NCBI GenBank assembly: GCA_947492745.1
Contig: CANLOE010000075.1
Coordinates: forward strand, 1-36,823
Length of the DNA stretch: 36,823 nt
Reading direction: 5' to 3'
Source: an uncultured Cyclobacteriaceae bacterium
GTDB lineage: Bacteria > Bacteroidota > Bacteroidia > Cytophagales > Cyclobacteriaceae
Position numbers and translations under genes: made by a program. The notes below the pieces were generated by a model, which had not been told where the DNA came from, searched no databases, and saw nothing but the letters and a program-made list of their open reading frames with translations. This document shows, piece by piece, positions 7,737 through 16,331 of the stretch (positions within the stretch are counted from its first letter, which is position 1; each line of letters begins with the position of its first letter).

Positions 7737-10013
7737 TTATAATTCGTGAATTTTCAATTTAGCAAAGCTAAGTAATAATGTCTTTTCTCCAAAATCCTCG
7801 AAAATTACTTTAGCCTTACGATTTGCGCCATTGGTATCAATGGAGTCTACGCGGCCAAACCCAAACTTGGGATGCTCCACTTTCATGCCTTCGCTAAGCT
7901 TGGAGGTATCACTGGGCTGAAAGTCGCGGGGACTTTTATACTTACTCTTGCCGGGAGTAGGGGTGGGGCGGCTGGACCGTTTTATGCCTTGTACAAGGTT
8001 CTTTGCATAACCACTATCGTTCTCGGCACGAGATCTAGTCTGTTCGTTACCTTTGTTACTGTAGTTGAATTTACTACTTACTTTGAGATAACTGCTGTCG
8101 ATTTCATCGATGAAGCGGCTAGGTTCACAACCTTTTAAACGTCCAAAGCGATAGCGACTCAGTGCATAACTAAGAAAAAGCTTTGTCTCGGCCCGTGTAA
8201 TGGCCACGTAGAAAAGGCGTCGCTCTTCTTCCAGGTCTTCTCTACTGCTCAACATCATCTGGCTTGGAAAAAGGTCTTCCTCCATGCCTACGATATAGAC
8301 TATCTTGAACTCTAGTCCTTTGGCCATGTGTATGGTCATCAGGGTTACAACATCGTCATCGTTGTTATCATTGTCCACACCCGTAAGTAAGGTGACTTCC
8401 TGTAGAAAAGCCCCTAAACTTTTATCTTCACGCTCAGGATCGTCTACGAACTCCTTGATGGCATTGAGTAGTTCCTGCACGTTTTCATAACGATTAAGCC
8501 CTTCTATGGTCTTATCTTCATAAAGCTCCCGTAACAGACCCGAACTTTTGGCAATATCCCGAGCAGCTTCATAGGCATCTTTACGTTCTGTTTCGATACG
8601 GAAACGCTGAATCATCGTCGCGAAATCAGTGATGGCATTAGCTGCGCGACCACTCATGTAGTTGGAAATATTACTGACCACTTCCCAAATACTGAGATTG
8701 TTGTTTTCTGCGGCCACGATGATCTTATCCACGCTGCTACTTCCAATGCCTCTTTTGGGAAGGTTGATTATACGACGGAAAGAGGTCTCATCGTTGTGAT
8801 TAATGGAAAACCGAAGGTAGGCCAGCAGATCTTTGATTTCCTTTCTTTGATAGAAAGAGAGGCCTCCAACGATTTTGTACTTAACGTTCATACGTCTAAG
8901 TGCCTCTTCAATGGCCCTTGACTGACTGTTCGTCCTGTAGAGAATGGCAAAATCACTATTGGGCCTTTGCCCGTTCATCTTTTCTTCAAAAATAGAAGAA
9001 GCGATCAATTTGCCTTCTTCATTATCGGAATTGGCTCGGATGAGTTCTATAAGGTCTCCTTGATCATTGGCCGTCCATACATTTTTCTTGAGTTGGGACT
9101 TGTTATGGGTAATGACCTTATTGGCAGCTTCCACGATATTCTGCGTAGAGCGATAGTTCTGCTCTAGCTTGATGATGTTCAGGTCAGGAAAATCCTTTTC
9201 GAAATTGAGGATGTTCTGTATGTCCGCCCCACGAAAAGCATAGATACTCTGTGCATCATCACCGACCACGCAGATGTTCTGTCGTACAGCAGATAACTTT
9301 TTAGTGATCAGGTACTGGGAAACATTGGTATCCTGAAACTCATCTACCATGACATAATGAAAGCGCTGCTGGTATTTGTTGAGCACATCGATATGGTCTT
9401 TGAAGAGTACATTAGTGTTGAATAGCAGGTCATCAAAATCCATAGCAGAGGACTTGAAGCAGCGCTGCGCATAGGTCTTATAGATTTCGCCCATTTTGGG
9501 TTTCATATTACTTTCGTCGTCAGAGCGCAATATGGGGCTGTTGATGTACTGCTGCCAAGAAACCAGCCTGTTCTTTGCTCCCGATATTCGGTTGAAGACG
9601 ACATTGGGCTTGTATATCTTTTCGTCCAGTCCCATCTCTTTGACTATCGTCTTGATGAGCGATTTGGAATCATCAGCATCCAGTATAGTGAAATTGCTCG
9701 GGTAGCCGAGGCGGTCGGCTTCCGAGCGTAAGATGCGTGCAAAGACAGAGTGAAAGGTACCCATCCATAAGTTTCTAGCTTCATGCCCGACTACTTTTTC
9801 GATCCTATCACGCATCTCTCTTGCAGCCTTATTGGTAAAGGTCAAGGAAAGTATATTGAAAGGGTCCACCTGCTTTTGCTGCATCAAATAAGCAATCCGA
9901 TACGTTAACACTCGGGTTTTGCCTGAACCGGCACCCGCAATGATCATGGTAGGACCATCCGTATTGATTACCCCCTCTCGCTGTGGTTCGTTAAGGCTCT
10001 CTAAAAAATCCAT
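7737..10013 (-). CDS. UvrD/PcrA-type superfamily 1 DNA helicase
   Basis: 758 residues. It is an ATP-dependent 3'-5' DNA helicase used in nucleotide excision and mismatch repair and in clearing replication and transcription conflicts. Seen in order: a Q-motif near 7-15 (LNEPQREGV), Walker A GAGSGKT at 27-33, Walker B VDEFQDTN at 223-230, then GDDAQSIYAFRGA, QNYRST, TIHMAKGLEF and YVAITRA (motifs III to VI). The last 60 residues (VEHPKFGFGRV...) form the Tudor-like C-terminal domain of PcrA/UvrD that contacts RNA polymerase. It is the first gene of the uvrD-DUF4290-murA operon. PcrA and UvrD cannot be told apart by eye, so no symbol is given. Confidence 0.95.
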   Translation of the reverse strand: MDFLESLNEPQREGVINTDGPTMIIAGAGSGKTRVLTYRIAYLMQQKQVDPFNILSLTFTNKAAREMRDRIEKVVGHEARNLWMGTFHSVFARILRSEADRLGYPSNFTILDADDSKSLIKTIVKEMGLDEKIYKPNVVFNRISGAKNRLVSWQQYINSPILRSDDESNMKPKMGEIYKTYAQRCFKSSAMDFDDLLFNTNVLFKDHIDVLNKYQQRFHYVMVDEFQDTNVSQYLITKKLSAVRQNICVVGDDAQSIYAFRGADIQNILNFEKDFPDLNIIKLEQNYRSTQNIVEAANKVITHNKSQLKKNVWTANDQGDLIELIRANSDNEEGKLIASSIFEEKMNGQRPNSDFAILYRTNSQSRAIEEALRRMNVKYKIVGGLSFYQRKEIKDLLAYLRFSINHNDETSFRRIINLPKRGIGSSSVDKIIVAAENNNLSIWEVVSNISNYMSGRAANAITDFATMIQRFRIETERKDAYEAARDIAKSSGLLRELYEDKTIEGLNRYENVQELLNAIKEFVDDPEREDKSLGAFLQEVTLLTGVDNDNNDDDVVTLMTIHMAKGLEFKIVYIVGMEEDLFPSQMMLSSREDLEEERRLFYVAITRAETKLFLSYALSRYRFGRLKGCEPSRFIDEIDSSYLKVSSKFNYSNKGNEQTRSRAENDSGYAKNLVQGIKRSSRPTPTPGKSKYKSPRDFQPSDTSKLSEGMKVEHPKFGFGRVDSIDTNGANRKAKVIFEDFGEKTLLLSFAKLKIHEL

Positions 10014-10040
10014 TCTTCTAGTCTGATATTATTGTGCAAT

Positions 10041-10195
10041 TTACAACTTGCGAGCCTCATTTTGCAGCTTTTGCAGGCTTTTCTTTTCTACTCTGGAAAG
10101 CTTATCTGCCAATGAGGTCCAGACACAGTGCATCGAAAACGAAGTCTGCAAAAAACTTGATACCTAGTTTCTTGACACTGTTTTTCGATGAGAAT
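10041..10195 (-). pseudogene. Possible C-terminal remnant of a decayed gene
   Basis: On the minus strand two overlapping frames look coding. One reads VKKLGIKFFADFVFDALC and stops at 10102. The next reads WTSLADKLSRVEKKSLQK, continues QNEARKL, and stops at 10041. Joined by one frameshift they would make the tail of a helical protein. No family is recognised and the upstream part is not visible, so this is a tentative relic. The remaining DNA to 10486 shows no other gene. Confidence 0.25.
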
Positions 10196-10455
10196 TGACC
10201 CTATGATGACGTATACCCGAGAAAAAATGAAATGGAGAAATCTGATAAGCAATGATCATGGGGGAAAATCCATATAATGTTGGATCGTTACGAGTAGATT
10301 TGTCATTGGGGTCTTTGGAAAATAGCGGCGCCTAAGTCAACGAATCATCTTCCTCCAAATGAATTGCGTTTGGGTATAACGTGTTCATCTAATATAATTT
10401 GCCGTGAACAGCTGCTAATATCTCCGGAACTTCTGAAGTATTCACTGATAAAGCT

Positions 10456-10463
10456 TATTTTTG
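10456..10463 (+). promoter_or_regulatory. Candidate Bacteroidota -7 box (TATTTTTG)
   Basis: TATTTTTG fits the Bacteroidota TAnnTTTG element, with a weak TTCTG about 21 bases upstream. A transcript would start about 17 bases before the ATG at 10487, which agrees with the short start chosen for the DUF3109 gene. Confidence 0.35.
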
Positions 10464-10486
10464 TGCCATACTTAGCATTTATTATT

Positions 10487-11050
10487 ATGATAGAATTGGG
10501 CAAACAATTGATTTCGGATGATGTCAAAGAGCATTTTTTTGTATGCAATCTGAGCAAGTGCAAAGGAGCCTGTTGTGTGGAGGGGGATTTGGGGGCACCC
10601 CTTGAGAAAGAGGAACTGCCAGTTTTGGATGATATATATGATACGGTAAAGCCCTATCTCAGTAAAGAGGGTATTGATGCTATCGAAGAGCAGGGAACTT
10701 ATATTCTTGATGAGGAAGGGGACTACTCCACGCCCACTGTCGGTGGTAAGGAATGTGCTTACGCCATCTATGACGAAAAAGGGATACTGAAGTGTGGTAT
10801 TGAACAGGCTTATCTGGAGGGCAAAACTTCCTACAAAAAACCCATTTCATGCCATTTATATCCCATTAGAGTGACAAAATATGACGAATTCGAAGCCCTC
10901 AACTATGATCAATGGTCCATTTGTAGCGATGCCTGCGACTTGGGCAGCGAGCTAGGGGTGCCTGTTTATCAATTCTTGAAAGACCCTCTTATCCGTAAGT
11001 ATGGACCCGATTGGTATACGGAACTGGAGCGCTTGGTTGCCGAAGGTTAA
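10487..11050 (+). CDS. DUF3109 family cysteine-rich protein
   Basis: 187 residues from the ATG at 10487. An open frame continues upstream to 10364, but that extension lacks family character and a promoter-like box lies inside it, so the shorter start is preferred. The protein carries [11 protein letters not shown] near 23-33, further Cys residues ([21 protein letters not shown]) and CSDACDLG. This Cys pattern is typical of DUF3109, related to YkgJ-type proteins thought to bind a metal or an Fe-S cluster. The family is frequent in Bacteroidota and its function is unknown. It is divergent from the uvrD operon and followed by a decayed reading frame and a strong hairpin. Confidence 0.85.
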   Translation: MIELGKQLISDDVKEHFFVCNLSKCKGACCVEGDLGAPLEKEELPVLDDIYDTVKPYLSKEGIDAIEEQGTYILDEEGDYSTPTVGGKECAYAIYDEKGILKCGIEQAYLEGKTSYKKPISCHLYPIRVTKYDEFEALNYDQWSICSDACDLGSELGVPVYQFLKDPLIRKYGPDWYTELERLVAEG

Positions 11051-11052
11051 CA

Positions 11053-11344
11053 ATGAAAACCTTAGTATTCTCAAGTAGAATGAATCAAGGACTTACCAAA
11101 AGTAAAGCCAGCAAAAGGTGTCCTTACTTATACGATTGTCATTAGGGGTTTTCGTAGTGAAGATAGCTTTACTTCAGTAGATTATCCCGACCCAGACCTA
11201 TTGTATTGGGCTACTAAGTACTTATAGGCTGTTAGTTGTAGTAGCAATTTGTTATCACATATTATAAATACCGCCTCAACAGACAAAGATAGCGATGCCA
11301 CCGAAGGGTACTTCAATGAAATTATGCTTCAAAAGAAGCTCTAG
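11053..11344 (+). pseudogene. Decayed small gene with one in-frame stop and a probable frameshift
   Basis: From 11084 one frame reads as protein-like for 86 codons: it starts IKDLPKVKPAKGVLTYTIVI, passes through VDYPDPDLLYWATKYL, hits TAG at 11225-11227, then continues AVSCSSNLLSHIINT to QKKL and a stop at 11342-11344. The likely start, ATG at 11053 (MKTLVFSSRM), is in a different frame, so a frameshift is also needed. A strong hairpin terminator follows 44 bases later, as expected of a former transcription unit. The product is not recognised. A selenocysteine- or suppressor-type recoding is unlikely for TAG here; decay is the simpler reading. Confidence 0.45.
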
Positions 11345-11387
11345 AGAGGATAAAAGATATAATTCAAAATAGTCTCCGGTGTCTTAT

Positions 11388-11427
11388 AATCAATAAAGGG
11401 CCGCAATTATGCGACCCTTTATTGATT
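11388..11427. terminator. Bidirectional terminator-like hairpin
   Basis: Arms AATCAATAAAGGG and CCCTTTATTGATT pair perfectly over 13 bp and continue, after one mismatch, with CGCA/TGCG around an ATTA loop. It sits after the DUF3109 gene and its decayed neighbour, about 180 bases beyond the end of the convergent outer-membrane gene, and could serve both sides. Between 11428 and 11610 I see no gene. Confidence 0.65.
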
Positions 11428-11610
11428 TGATTATTGAAGTGATCTGGACTTTTTCTTTTGCCTGCGAATTTCAAATAAAGCACCCTACTTTTGTCTTTTT
11501 TAGGTTTCGCAGCCTCGGATATACAACGTAAACAAGCCTTCACTAGGGTACAAAAGCCAAAGTTATCGGTACAAAACAAAAAGTCCAGATCACTTCATTA
11601 TCAGCTAGGG

Positions 11611-12489
11611 TTAGCCGCCAACATTGAGAACAACACCTGCGGAAAAACCCGTGGAGAGCCCTACATTTCTACCACTGATAAAATCAAAAGCACTTGCTGT
11701 GACACCTATTAGTTGATTGATGGGATAATAAGCATTTATACCCAACTGTGTAAAATTGGTCCTGTATTCATTGAATGGAACAACAACCGCAGGACGTTCC
11801 AGATCGGGGGCGCTACTATCGGAAATCTGACTTCTCAAACAGGCATCGACATAAAACTTGGCTCCTGCGTAACCTATTTTGGCCGAAAGTATGGTAGCAT
11901 CGGGAGTATTGTTGTTACGAACGCTATAACCTGCCTGCACATTCCCGAACAGCCCATTTTTGAACTTGTATTGCGTTAGAACCTTAACTTCACCGGTGGT
12001 AGAAGCATTTCCGATAGAAAGAAGGTCGTTGGCATCATAATCACTGAGTGGGGTCGTGAAACCAAGAGCTCCAACAAGCGATAACTCACCACCGCCAAGT
12101 TCTACTTTTACAGGTCTGTACTTAAGATAGACGATAATGTCCTGTAGACCCGAGACCTCTTGACTTCGAGTGTCGGTACTACCATCACCTTTTGCCGTAA
12201 TGTGGGGGAGATTAACAATAACGTTAAGGTTATCAACAATTCCATATACCCCGAAAAGATTCCAACTACTGGTCGTAATCTTTCCACCGACCGGAGGGGG
12301 AACGTCTCTGATATCCGTACCGAATTTGAACTCATCATAACTTTCTGATGAATAACTGAGTACGGCTGTGGCCTGTCCTTGTTTATTCATGAAGCCATCA
12401 AGGATAGCTTGTGCCGATAATTGCTTGGCCGATAATGTTATCAACACTATCAAGGTTCCTAAGTGGAAGTTTTTCATAATCGAATTCAT
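11611..12489 (-). CDS. Outer-membrane beta-barrel protein, MetA-pathway/phenol-degradation-like
   Basis: 292 residues. Signal peptide about 1-26, ending SAQA. The remainder is a run of alternating amphipathic strands (for example WNLFGVYGIVDNLNVIVNLP, VYLKYRPVKV, FGNVQAGYSV) with Gly- and aromatic-rich turns, and ends in a hydrophobic strand AGVVLNVGG. This is the pattern of the barrel family named after the MetA pathway of phenol degradation, often annotated 'transporter'. The name does not imply phenol use. The second Met (residue 5) is a possible start. The gene stands alone. Confidence 0.65.
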   Translation of the reverse strand: MNSIMKNFHLGTLIVLITLSAKQLSAQAILDGFMNKQGQATAVLSYSSESYDEFKFGTDIRDVPPPVGGKITTSSWNLFGVYGIVDNLNVIVNLPHITAKGDGSTDTRSQEVSGLQDIIVYLKYRPVKVELGGGELSLVGALGFTTPLSDYDANDLLSIGNASTTGEVKVLTQYKFKNGLFGNVQAGYSVRNNNTPDATILSAKIGYAGAKFYVDACLRSQISDSSAPDLERPAVVVPFNEYRTNFTQLGINAYYPINQLIGVTASAFDFISGRNVGLSTGFSAGVVLNVGG

Positions 12490-13021
12490 ATAGTATAAGT
12501 GTGTGGTTTCAAATATTCGGGAGCTGTTATTTTAGCCTTATAACCGTTTTGCTCTGTTCAAGAATTATAACACTTGTACTTTCAAACCTTATTCCGTTGG
12601 TGATATATCCCTAAAGCTTAAATGAAATCCTTACAACAAATGCAGTTATTGTGTTTTACTTTACAAAAGAAATAGGTGGTAACAAAAACTTGAAATTATT
12701 ACAGAACAATACAGGTATACGAAAGTAGATTTCAGTGTATTTCTAAATACACTATGATGAATCTGCTTCATTTTTATGCAACTCTCTAATTATAATTAAT
12801 TTACAATTATACCTACTGAGAATTATTGGATTGTCGTCCAAATGACTTAAATGATTTTCAGTGATTTAACTGATTGATTATAAATAAGATAAAAATAAAG
12901 GGTTTCCTTCGCTTGAAGGACATATACCAAGTTTGTTTTTTTTAAATCATGATATAATACTGTTTTTGTAAAGGGTTAGCGGATGTAGAGGCGGGTTTGG
13001 GAGTATACGGTTTTGCCTATA
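12490..13021. other. AT-rich intergenic region, no gene seen
   Basis: About 530 bases upstream of the outer-membrane gene with no convincing frame. A small hairpin TCCTTC/GAAGGA at 12905-12920 is visible but lacks an adjacent U-run. Confidence 0.4.
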
Positions 13022-13029
13022 TCTATTTT

Positions 13030-13489
13030 CAGACTTATATACATAGATATACCAACTATTTTAACAATTTGTCGATATATCATCCGTTGGACTTATATGC
13101 TTAGCTATAGGATTGTCAATGTTGCTTCATTTTGACCCTACCCATATACATTCTTGCCGAAAACATCTTTTCATTGCCAAAAGGGTAGAGGACATCTTTG
13201 TATCTACCCTTTGGTCCGTTTTGCCTCAAGCCGGCCGGGCGCTTACTCCTACGCGGCAGACCGGCCCCTTCGCTGAAAGGGTTGGGTTCCCCGAGCCCTT
13301 TCCTTACGCTCGGTCCTATCGATAAAAATTAAGTAGGACGAAACCCATAGGGATTTCTGGCCAGCCTGTGGGACGTGGAAAATCTTGAAAACGCTGTGCC
13401 CGGACAGGAAAACCTTCAAATGAACTACCGGAATTCGGATTGCGTTCAACGATGTACTGGATTCAATGAAATGACTGAAATAAAGTCAA
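13030..13489 (+). mobile_element. GC-rich element E1 (460 bp) with 8-bp target duplication
   Basis: The left end is CAGACTTATATACATAG and the right end, read inverted, is TTGACTTTATTTC. The flanks are TCTATTTT at 13022-13029 and 13490-13497, a perfect 8-bp duplication. A second copy of the end motif lies at 13088. The centre (about 13210-13450) is much richer in G+C than its surroundings and aligns, inverted, with element E2 at 31513-31915. Open frames inside are not conserved between the copies, so it is treated as non-coding. Confidence 0.75.
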
Positions 13490-13499
13490 TCTATTTTAA

Positions 13500-13665
13500 C
13501 CCGGATCATGCGTTGGAACTTCGTCACGAGGGATTACATATCCATAACTCAGAGAGTTTTATTGTATTTAGCATAGCACCACTATGGTGAATTCAAAAAA
13601 CGTAGTGCAACGACCGGTTTGCAGCTATTTAGGTCCGCAGTAGATTTTTCAATGCATGATCTGGG
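13500..13665 (+). mobile_element. Palindromic element A2 (166 bp)
   Basis: Starts CCCGGATCATGCG, ends ATGCATGATCTGGG, with flanks TTTAA and TTTGA (4 of 5 identical). It aligns end to end with A1 in inverse orientation. It inserted into, or right beside, the right target duplication of element E1, so it is younger than E1. Confidence 0.8.
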
Positions 13666-13761
13666 TTTGATCTTGAAGACTTACAAAAGTTTCATTGTGA
13701 AATGGAATACAAATCCAAGCTTTGGATGCCCTGTGGAATTATATCGGTCATATTGCTTCAA

Positions 13762-13925
13762 CCCAAAATGATCAATAGAGAACCTATTCCGCGCATAAAT
13801 AGCTTCCTACCGGAAGCTTTGCCCACCGGTCTTCATTCACCATAGCGGTGCTATGCCGAACGAATCCAAATGGCCGGTATTTTGCTATTTATACGCTCAT
13901 CACGATTTCTATCCATCAATTTGGG
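13762..13925. mobile_element. Palindromic element A-type C2 (164 bp)
   Basis: A near-identical twin of the copy at 2929-3092, same length and boundaries. Left flank TTCAA (13757-13761), right flank TTCAC. The core CATAGCGGTGCTATG is unchanged between the twins. Confidence 0.85.
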
Positions 13926-13929
13926 TTCA

Positions 13930-14258
13930 CCCAAAATAATCAATAGTATTTCATGATGAGGGTATAAAATACAGTAAAATCAGTGGTTTAGCTGAGGAGG
14001 CCTTTGTATCACTAAGGTGTAATACAAATTTAGGTTTTAAATGTCGTATAAGATTCCGCGGGTCATTTTGTTTCAATCAAGGCGAGAACCGCAGGAATAG
14101 CAGCGCTATCCCGAGGATGGTCAACGCAGAGTGAAGCAAAATGAACAGGAAGATATACGATATTTGAAAGCTAAGTTTGTATAAAACCTGAGCAGCGTAA
14201 AACTGCTTATTTTGAAGTCATTTATACTCGTAATAGGAAGGCTATTGATCATTTTTAG
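13930..14258 (+). mobile_element. Palindromic element A-type C3, interrupted by element B2
   Basis: Starts CCCAAAATAATC directly after the TTCA shared with the neighbouring C2 copy and ends before TTCAA (14259-14263). Without the nested 159-bp B2 and its TAA duplicate, it is about 167 bp, the family length. Confidence 0.75.
14023..14181 (-). mobile_element. Palindromic element B2 (159 bp), TAA duplication
   Basis: Ends TACAAATTTAG and CTAAGTTTGTA form a terminal inverted repeat that continues through both arms to a GATAGCAGC/GCTATC-type centre. TAA at 14020-14022 and 14182-14184 is the target duplication. It has exactly the same length as B1 (30914-31072), in opposite orientation. Confidence 0.85.
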
Positions 14259-14270
14259 TTCAACTCCCAT

Positions 14271-14321
14271 AAAAAAACCTTCTTGTACAATGAGTATCAA
14301 GACTCAGGTACAGAAGGTTTT
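14271..14321 (-). terminator. Intrinsic terminator of the accC operon
   Basis: On the minus strand AAAACCTTCTGTAC pairs with GTACAAGAAGGTTTT (one bulged base), with an inner TGAGT/ACTCA stem, followed by a run of seven T. It lies about 25 bases after the accC stop, so it ends the lipid/translation cluster. Confidence 0.8.
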
Positions 14322-14344
14322 AAGAAATACTTAAGTGCAATTAG

Positions 14345-15694
14345 CTACTTGAGATCATCAAAGTTAAAGCTTTCCTCAAGAAATTTTGTTGTGAACTTAC
14401 CTGATTTGAATATTTCGTTTTCCATCAGTTTGATATGGAAAGGAATGGTGGTTTTAATGCCTTCGATAACAAATTCTTCCAAGGCCCTTTTCATTCTTAC
14501 GATAACGTCTTCCCTGGATTGACCAGTGATGATGAGTTTTGCAATCATTGAATCATAGTTTGGAGGGATGACATAGCCTGCATATACATGGCTGTCGACT
14601 CTGACACCATGACCACCGGGCATGTGCAGGTTCGTGATTTTCCCTGGACAGGGTCGAAATCCATTGGCAGGGTCCTCGGCATTGATTCTACATTCCATGG
14701 AATACAGATTGGGATAGTAGTTTTTACCCGATATCATGATTCCGGAAGCTACTTTTATCTGTTCTTTGATCAGATCAAAATCAGTTACTTCTTCTGTGAT
14801 GGGATGTTCTACTTGAATACGGGTATTCATCTCCATAAAGTAGAAGTCCCCATGTTTATCCACTAAAAACTCCACGGTGCCAGCTCCTTCGTACTTAATG
14901 GCCTCCGCACCTGCTATAGCTGCTTGGCCCATTTTTTCCCTAAGTTCGTCGTCGACAATGGGTGAGGGGGTTTCCTCGACAAGTTTCTGATGCCTTCTTT
15001 GTATAGAACAGTCCCTTTCCGATAAGTGACATACTTTTCCGCTACTATCTCCAATGACCTGAACTTCGATATGTCTCGGTTCTTCTACAAATTTCTCAAG
15101 GTATAGCCCATCGTTACCGAAAGCCGCTCCGGATTCCATTTTGGCATCGTTCCATGCCTTTTCAAAGCCCCCTTCGTCTTCGACGATACGCATTCCTCGA
15201 CCGCCGCCACCGGCAGTGGCCTTTAGGATTACAGGGTATTTGATTTCTTTGGCGATTTTCTTCCCTTGTTCGATACTGTCCAGCAGTCCTTCAGAGCCAG
15301 GTATCGTAGGTACATTGGCTGCTTTCATGGTAGCTTTCGCAGAAGCTTTATCTCCCATGTTATTGATCATATCAGGGGAAGCTCCGATGAACTTGATGCC
15401 ATATTCTTGACAGACAGAGGAAAATTCGGCATTCTCAGCTAGAAAACCATATCCGGGATGTATAGCATCGGCATTGGTGATTTCTGCGGCGGCTATGATA
15501 TTGGGGATATTCAGGTACGATTGAGCACTAGAGGCGGCACCTATACAAACAGCTTCATCGGCAAAGCGAACGTGGAGGCTGTCTTTGTCGGCTGTTGAAT
15601 AAATGGCGACCGTTTTGATTTCCATTTCTTTACAGGTTCTGATGATCCTCAATGCAATCTCTCCCCTGTTGGCGATTAATATTTTCTTGAACAC
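14345..15694 (-). CDS. accC: Acetyl-CoA carboxylase, biotin carboxylase subunit
   Basis: 449 residues, normal length. It carboxylates the biotin of BCCP using ATP and bicarbonate, the first half-reaction of malonyl-CoA formation for fatty acid synthesis. The N-terminal domain starts [15 protein letters not shown]; the ATP-grasp glycine loop [11 protein letters not shown] is at 161-171, and the catalytic [16 protein letters not shown] motif starts near 287. It lies 114 bases downstream of accB and is the last gene of the cluster before a strong terminator. The carboxyltransferase subunits are not in the window. Confidence 0.97.
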   Translation of the reverse strand: MFKKILIANRGEIALRIIRTCKEMEIKTVAIYSTADKDSLHVRFADEAVCIGAASSAQSYLNIPNIIAAAEITNADAIHPGYGFLAENAEFSSVCQEYGIKFIGASPDMINNMGDKASAKATMKAANVPTIPGSEGLLDSIEQGKKIAKEIKYPVILKATAGGGGRGMRIVEDEGGFEKAWNDAKMESGAAFGNDGLYLEKFVEEPRHIEVQVIGDSSGKVCHLSERDCSIQRRHQKLVEETPSPIVDDELREKMGQAAIAGAEAIKYEGAGTVEFLVDKHGDFYFMEMNTRIQVEHPITEEVTDFDLIKEQIKVASGIMISGKNYYPNLYSMECRINAEDPANGFRPCPGKITNLHMPGGHGVRVDSHVYAGYVIPPNYDSMIAKLIITGQSREDVIVRMKRALEEFVIEGIKTTIPFHIKLMENEIFKSGKFTTKFLEESFNFDDLK

Positions 15695-15808
15695 GTTGTT
15701 TCGATTTAATGGTTGGCAAAATGATATGAAAGTTCTGATTGGTGGTTCAATCAGATAGTCTAACTGCTGAGGTATTCCGGTAGACCTCAGCCGTCTGAAT
15801 TTGCCTTG

Positions 15809-16306
15809 TTATGAAGGGTCAACTAAGAACAGTACTTGGTCATATTCTACCGGTGAGGCATTCTCCACCATAACTTTAACAATTGTCCCTGAAACTTCGG
15901 ATTCGATTTCGTTGAAAAGCTTCATAGCTTCGATGATACATACTGTCTGTCCCGAAGTGATGGTATCACCGACGGATGCAAAAACGGGTGACTCAGGGTT
16001 CGGTGACCGGTAAAATGTTCCTATCATGGGTGATTTCACCTCCACATAATTGTTATTGGCTTCTACGGGGTTACTTTCACCGCTTTCGGCTGTTTCGCTA
16101 GGAGCTGCATTATTGGTTGCAACAGGTAGTGCCGCTACTGATGGACTTGCCGGCAAGGCTACAGTAGTAGGGGTCTCAATAACCTGTGTCTTTACTTCAG
16201 CTTCCCTTTTCACGGAGAGTTTTAACTCTTCTGTTTCAATATTTACTTCGTTTAGACCTGACTTGGATATAAAATCTATCAAATCTCTGATTTCTTTCGT
16301 TTTCAT
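15809..16306 (-). CDS. accB: Acetyl-CoA carboxylase, biotin carboxyl carrier protein
   Basis: 165 residues. An N-terminal oligomerisation region (1-40) is followed by an Ala/Pro/Thr-rich flexible linker (about 41-85) and a C-terminal biotinyl domain. The biotinylation motif reads EAMKLFNEIES with Lys129 as the acceptor; the usual second Met of EAMKM is Leu here, a common substitution. BCCP carries CO2 between biotin carboxylase and carboxyltransferase. It follows efp by 25 bases and precedes accC in one operon. Confidence 0.96.
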   Translation of the reverse strand: MKTKEIRDLIDFISKSGLNEVNIETEELKLSVKREAEVKTQVIETPTTVALPASPSVAALPVATNNAAPSETAESGESNPVEANNNYVEVKSPMIGTFYRSPNPESPVFASVGDTITSGQTVCIIEAMKLFNEIESEVSGTIVKVMVENASPVEYDQVLFLVDPS

Positions 16307-16331
16307 GCGCAGCGTTTATTGGTTTTCAGTT

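Noticed and set aside
10364-10486. 41-residue N-terminal extension of the DUF3109 gene
   Set aside because: The extension lacks family similarity and contains a promoter-like box; the ATG at 10487 fits the family start.
11225-11227. In-frame TAG as a possible recoding (pyrrolysine-like) site
   Set aside because: A frameshift is also needed to reach a start codon and no recoding machinery is expected in this group; decay is simpler.
13249-13449. Open frame with a RIPVVHLK...FLSG peptide also seen at 31575-31817
   Set aside because: The two frames agree only because the DNA of elements E1 and E2 is homologous; they diverge by frameshift after about 40 codons, so no conserved protein is supported.
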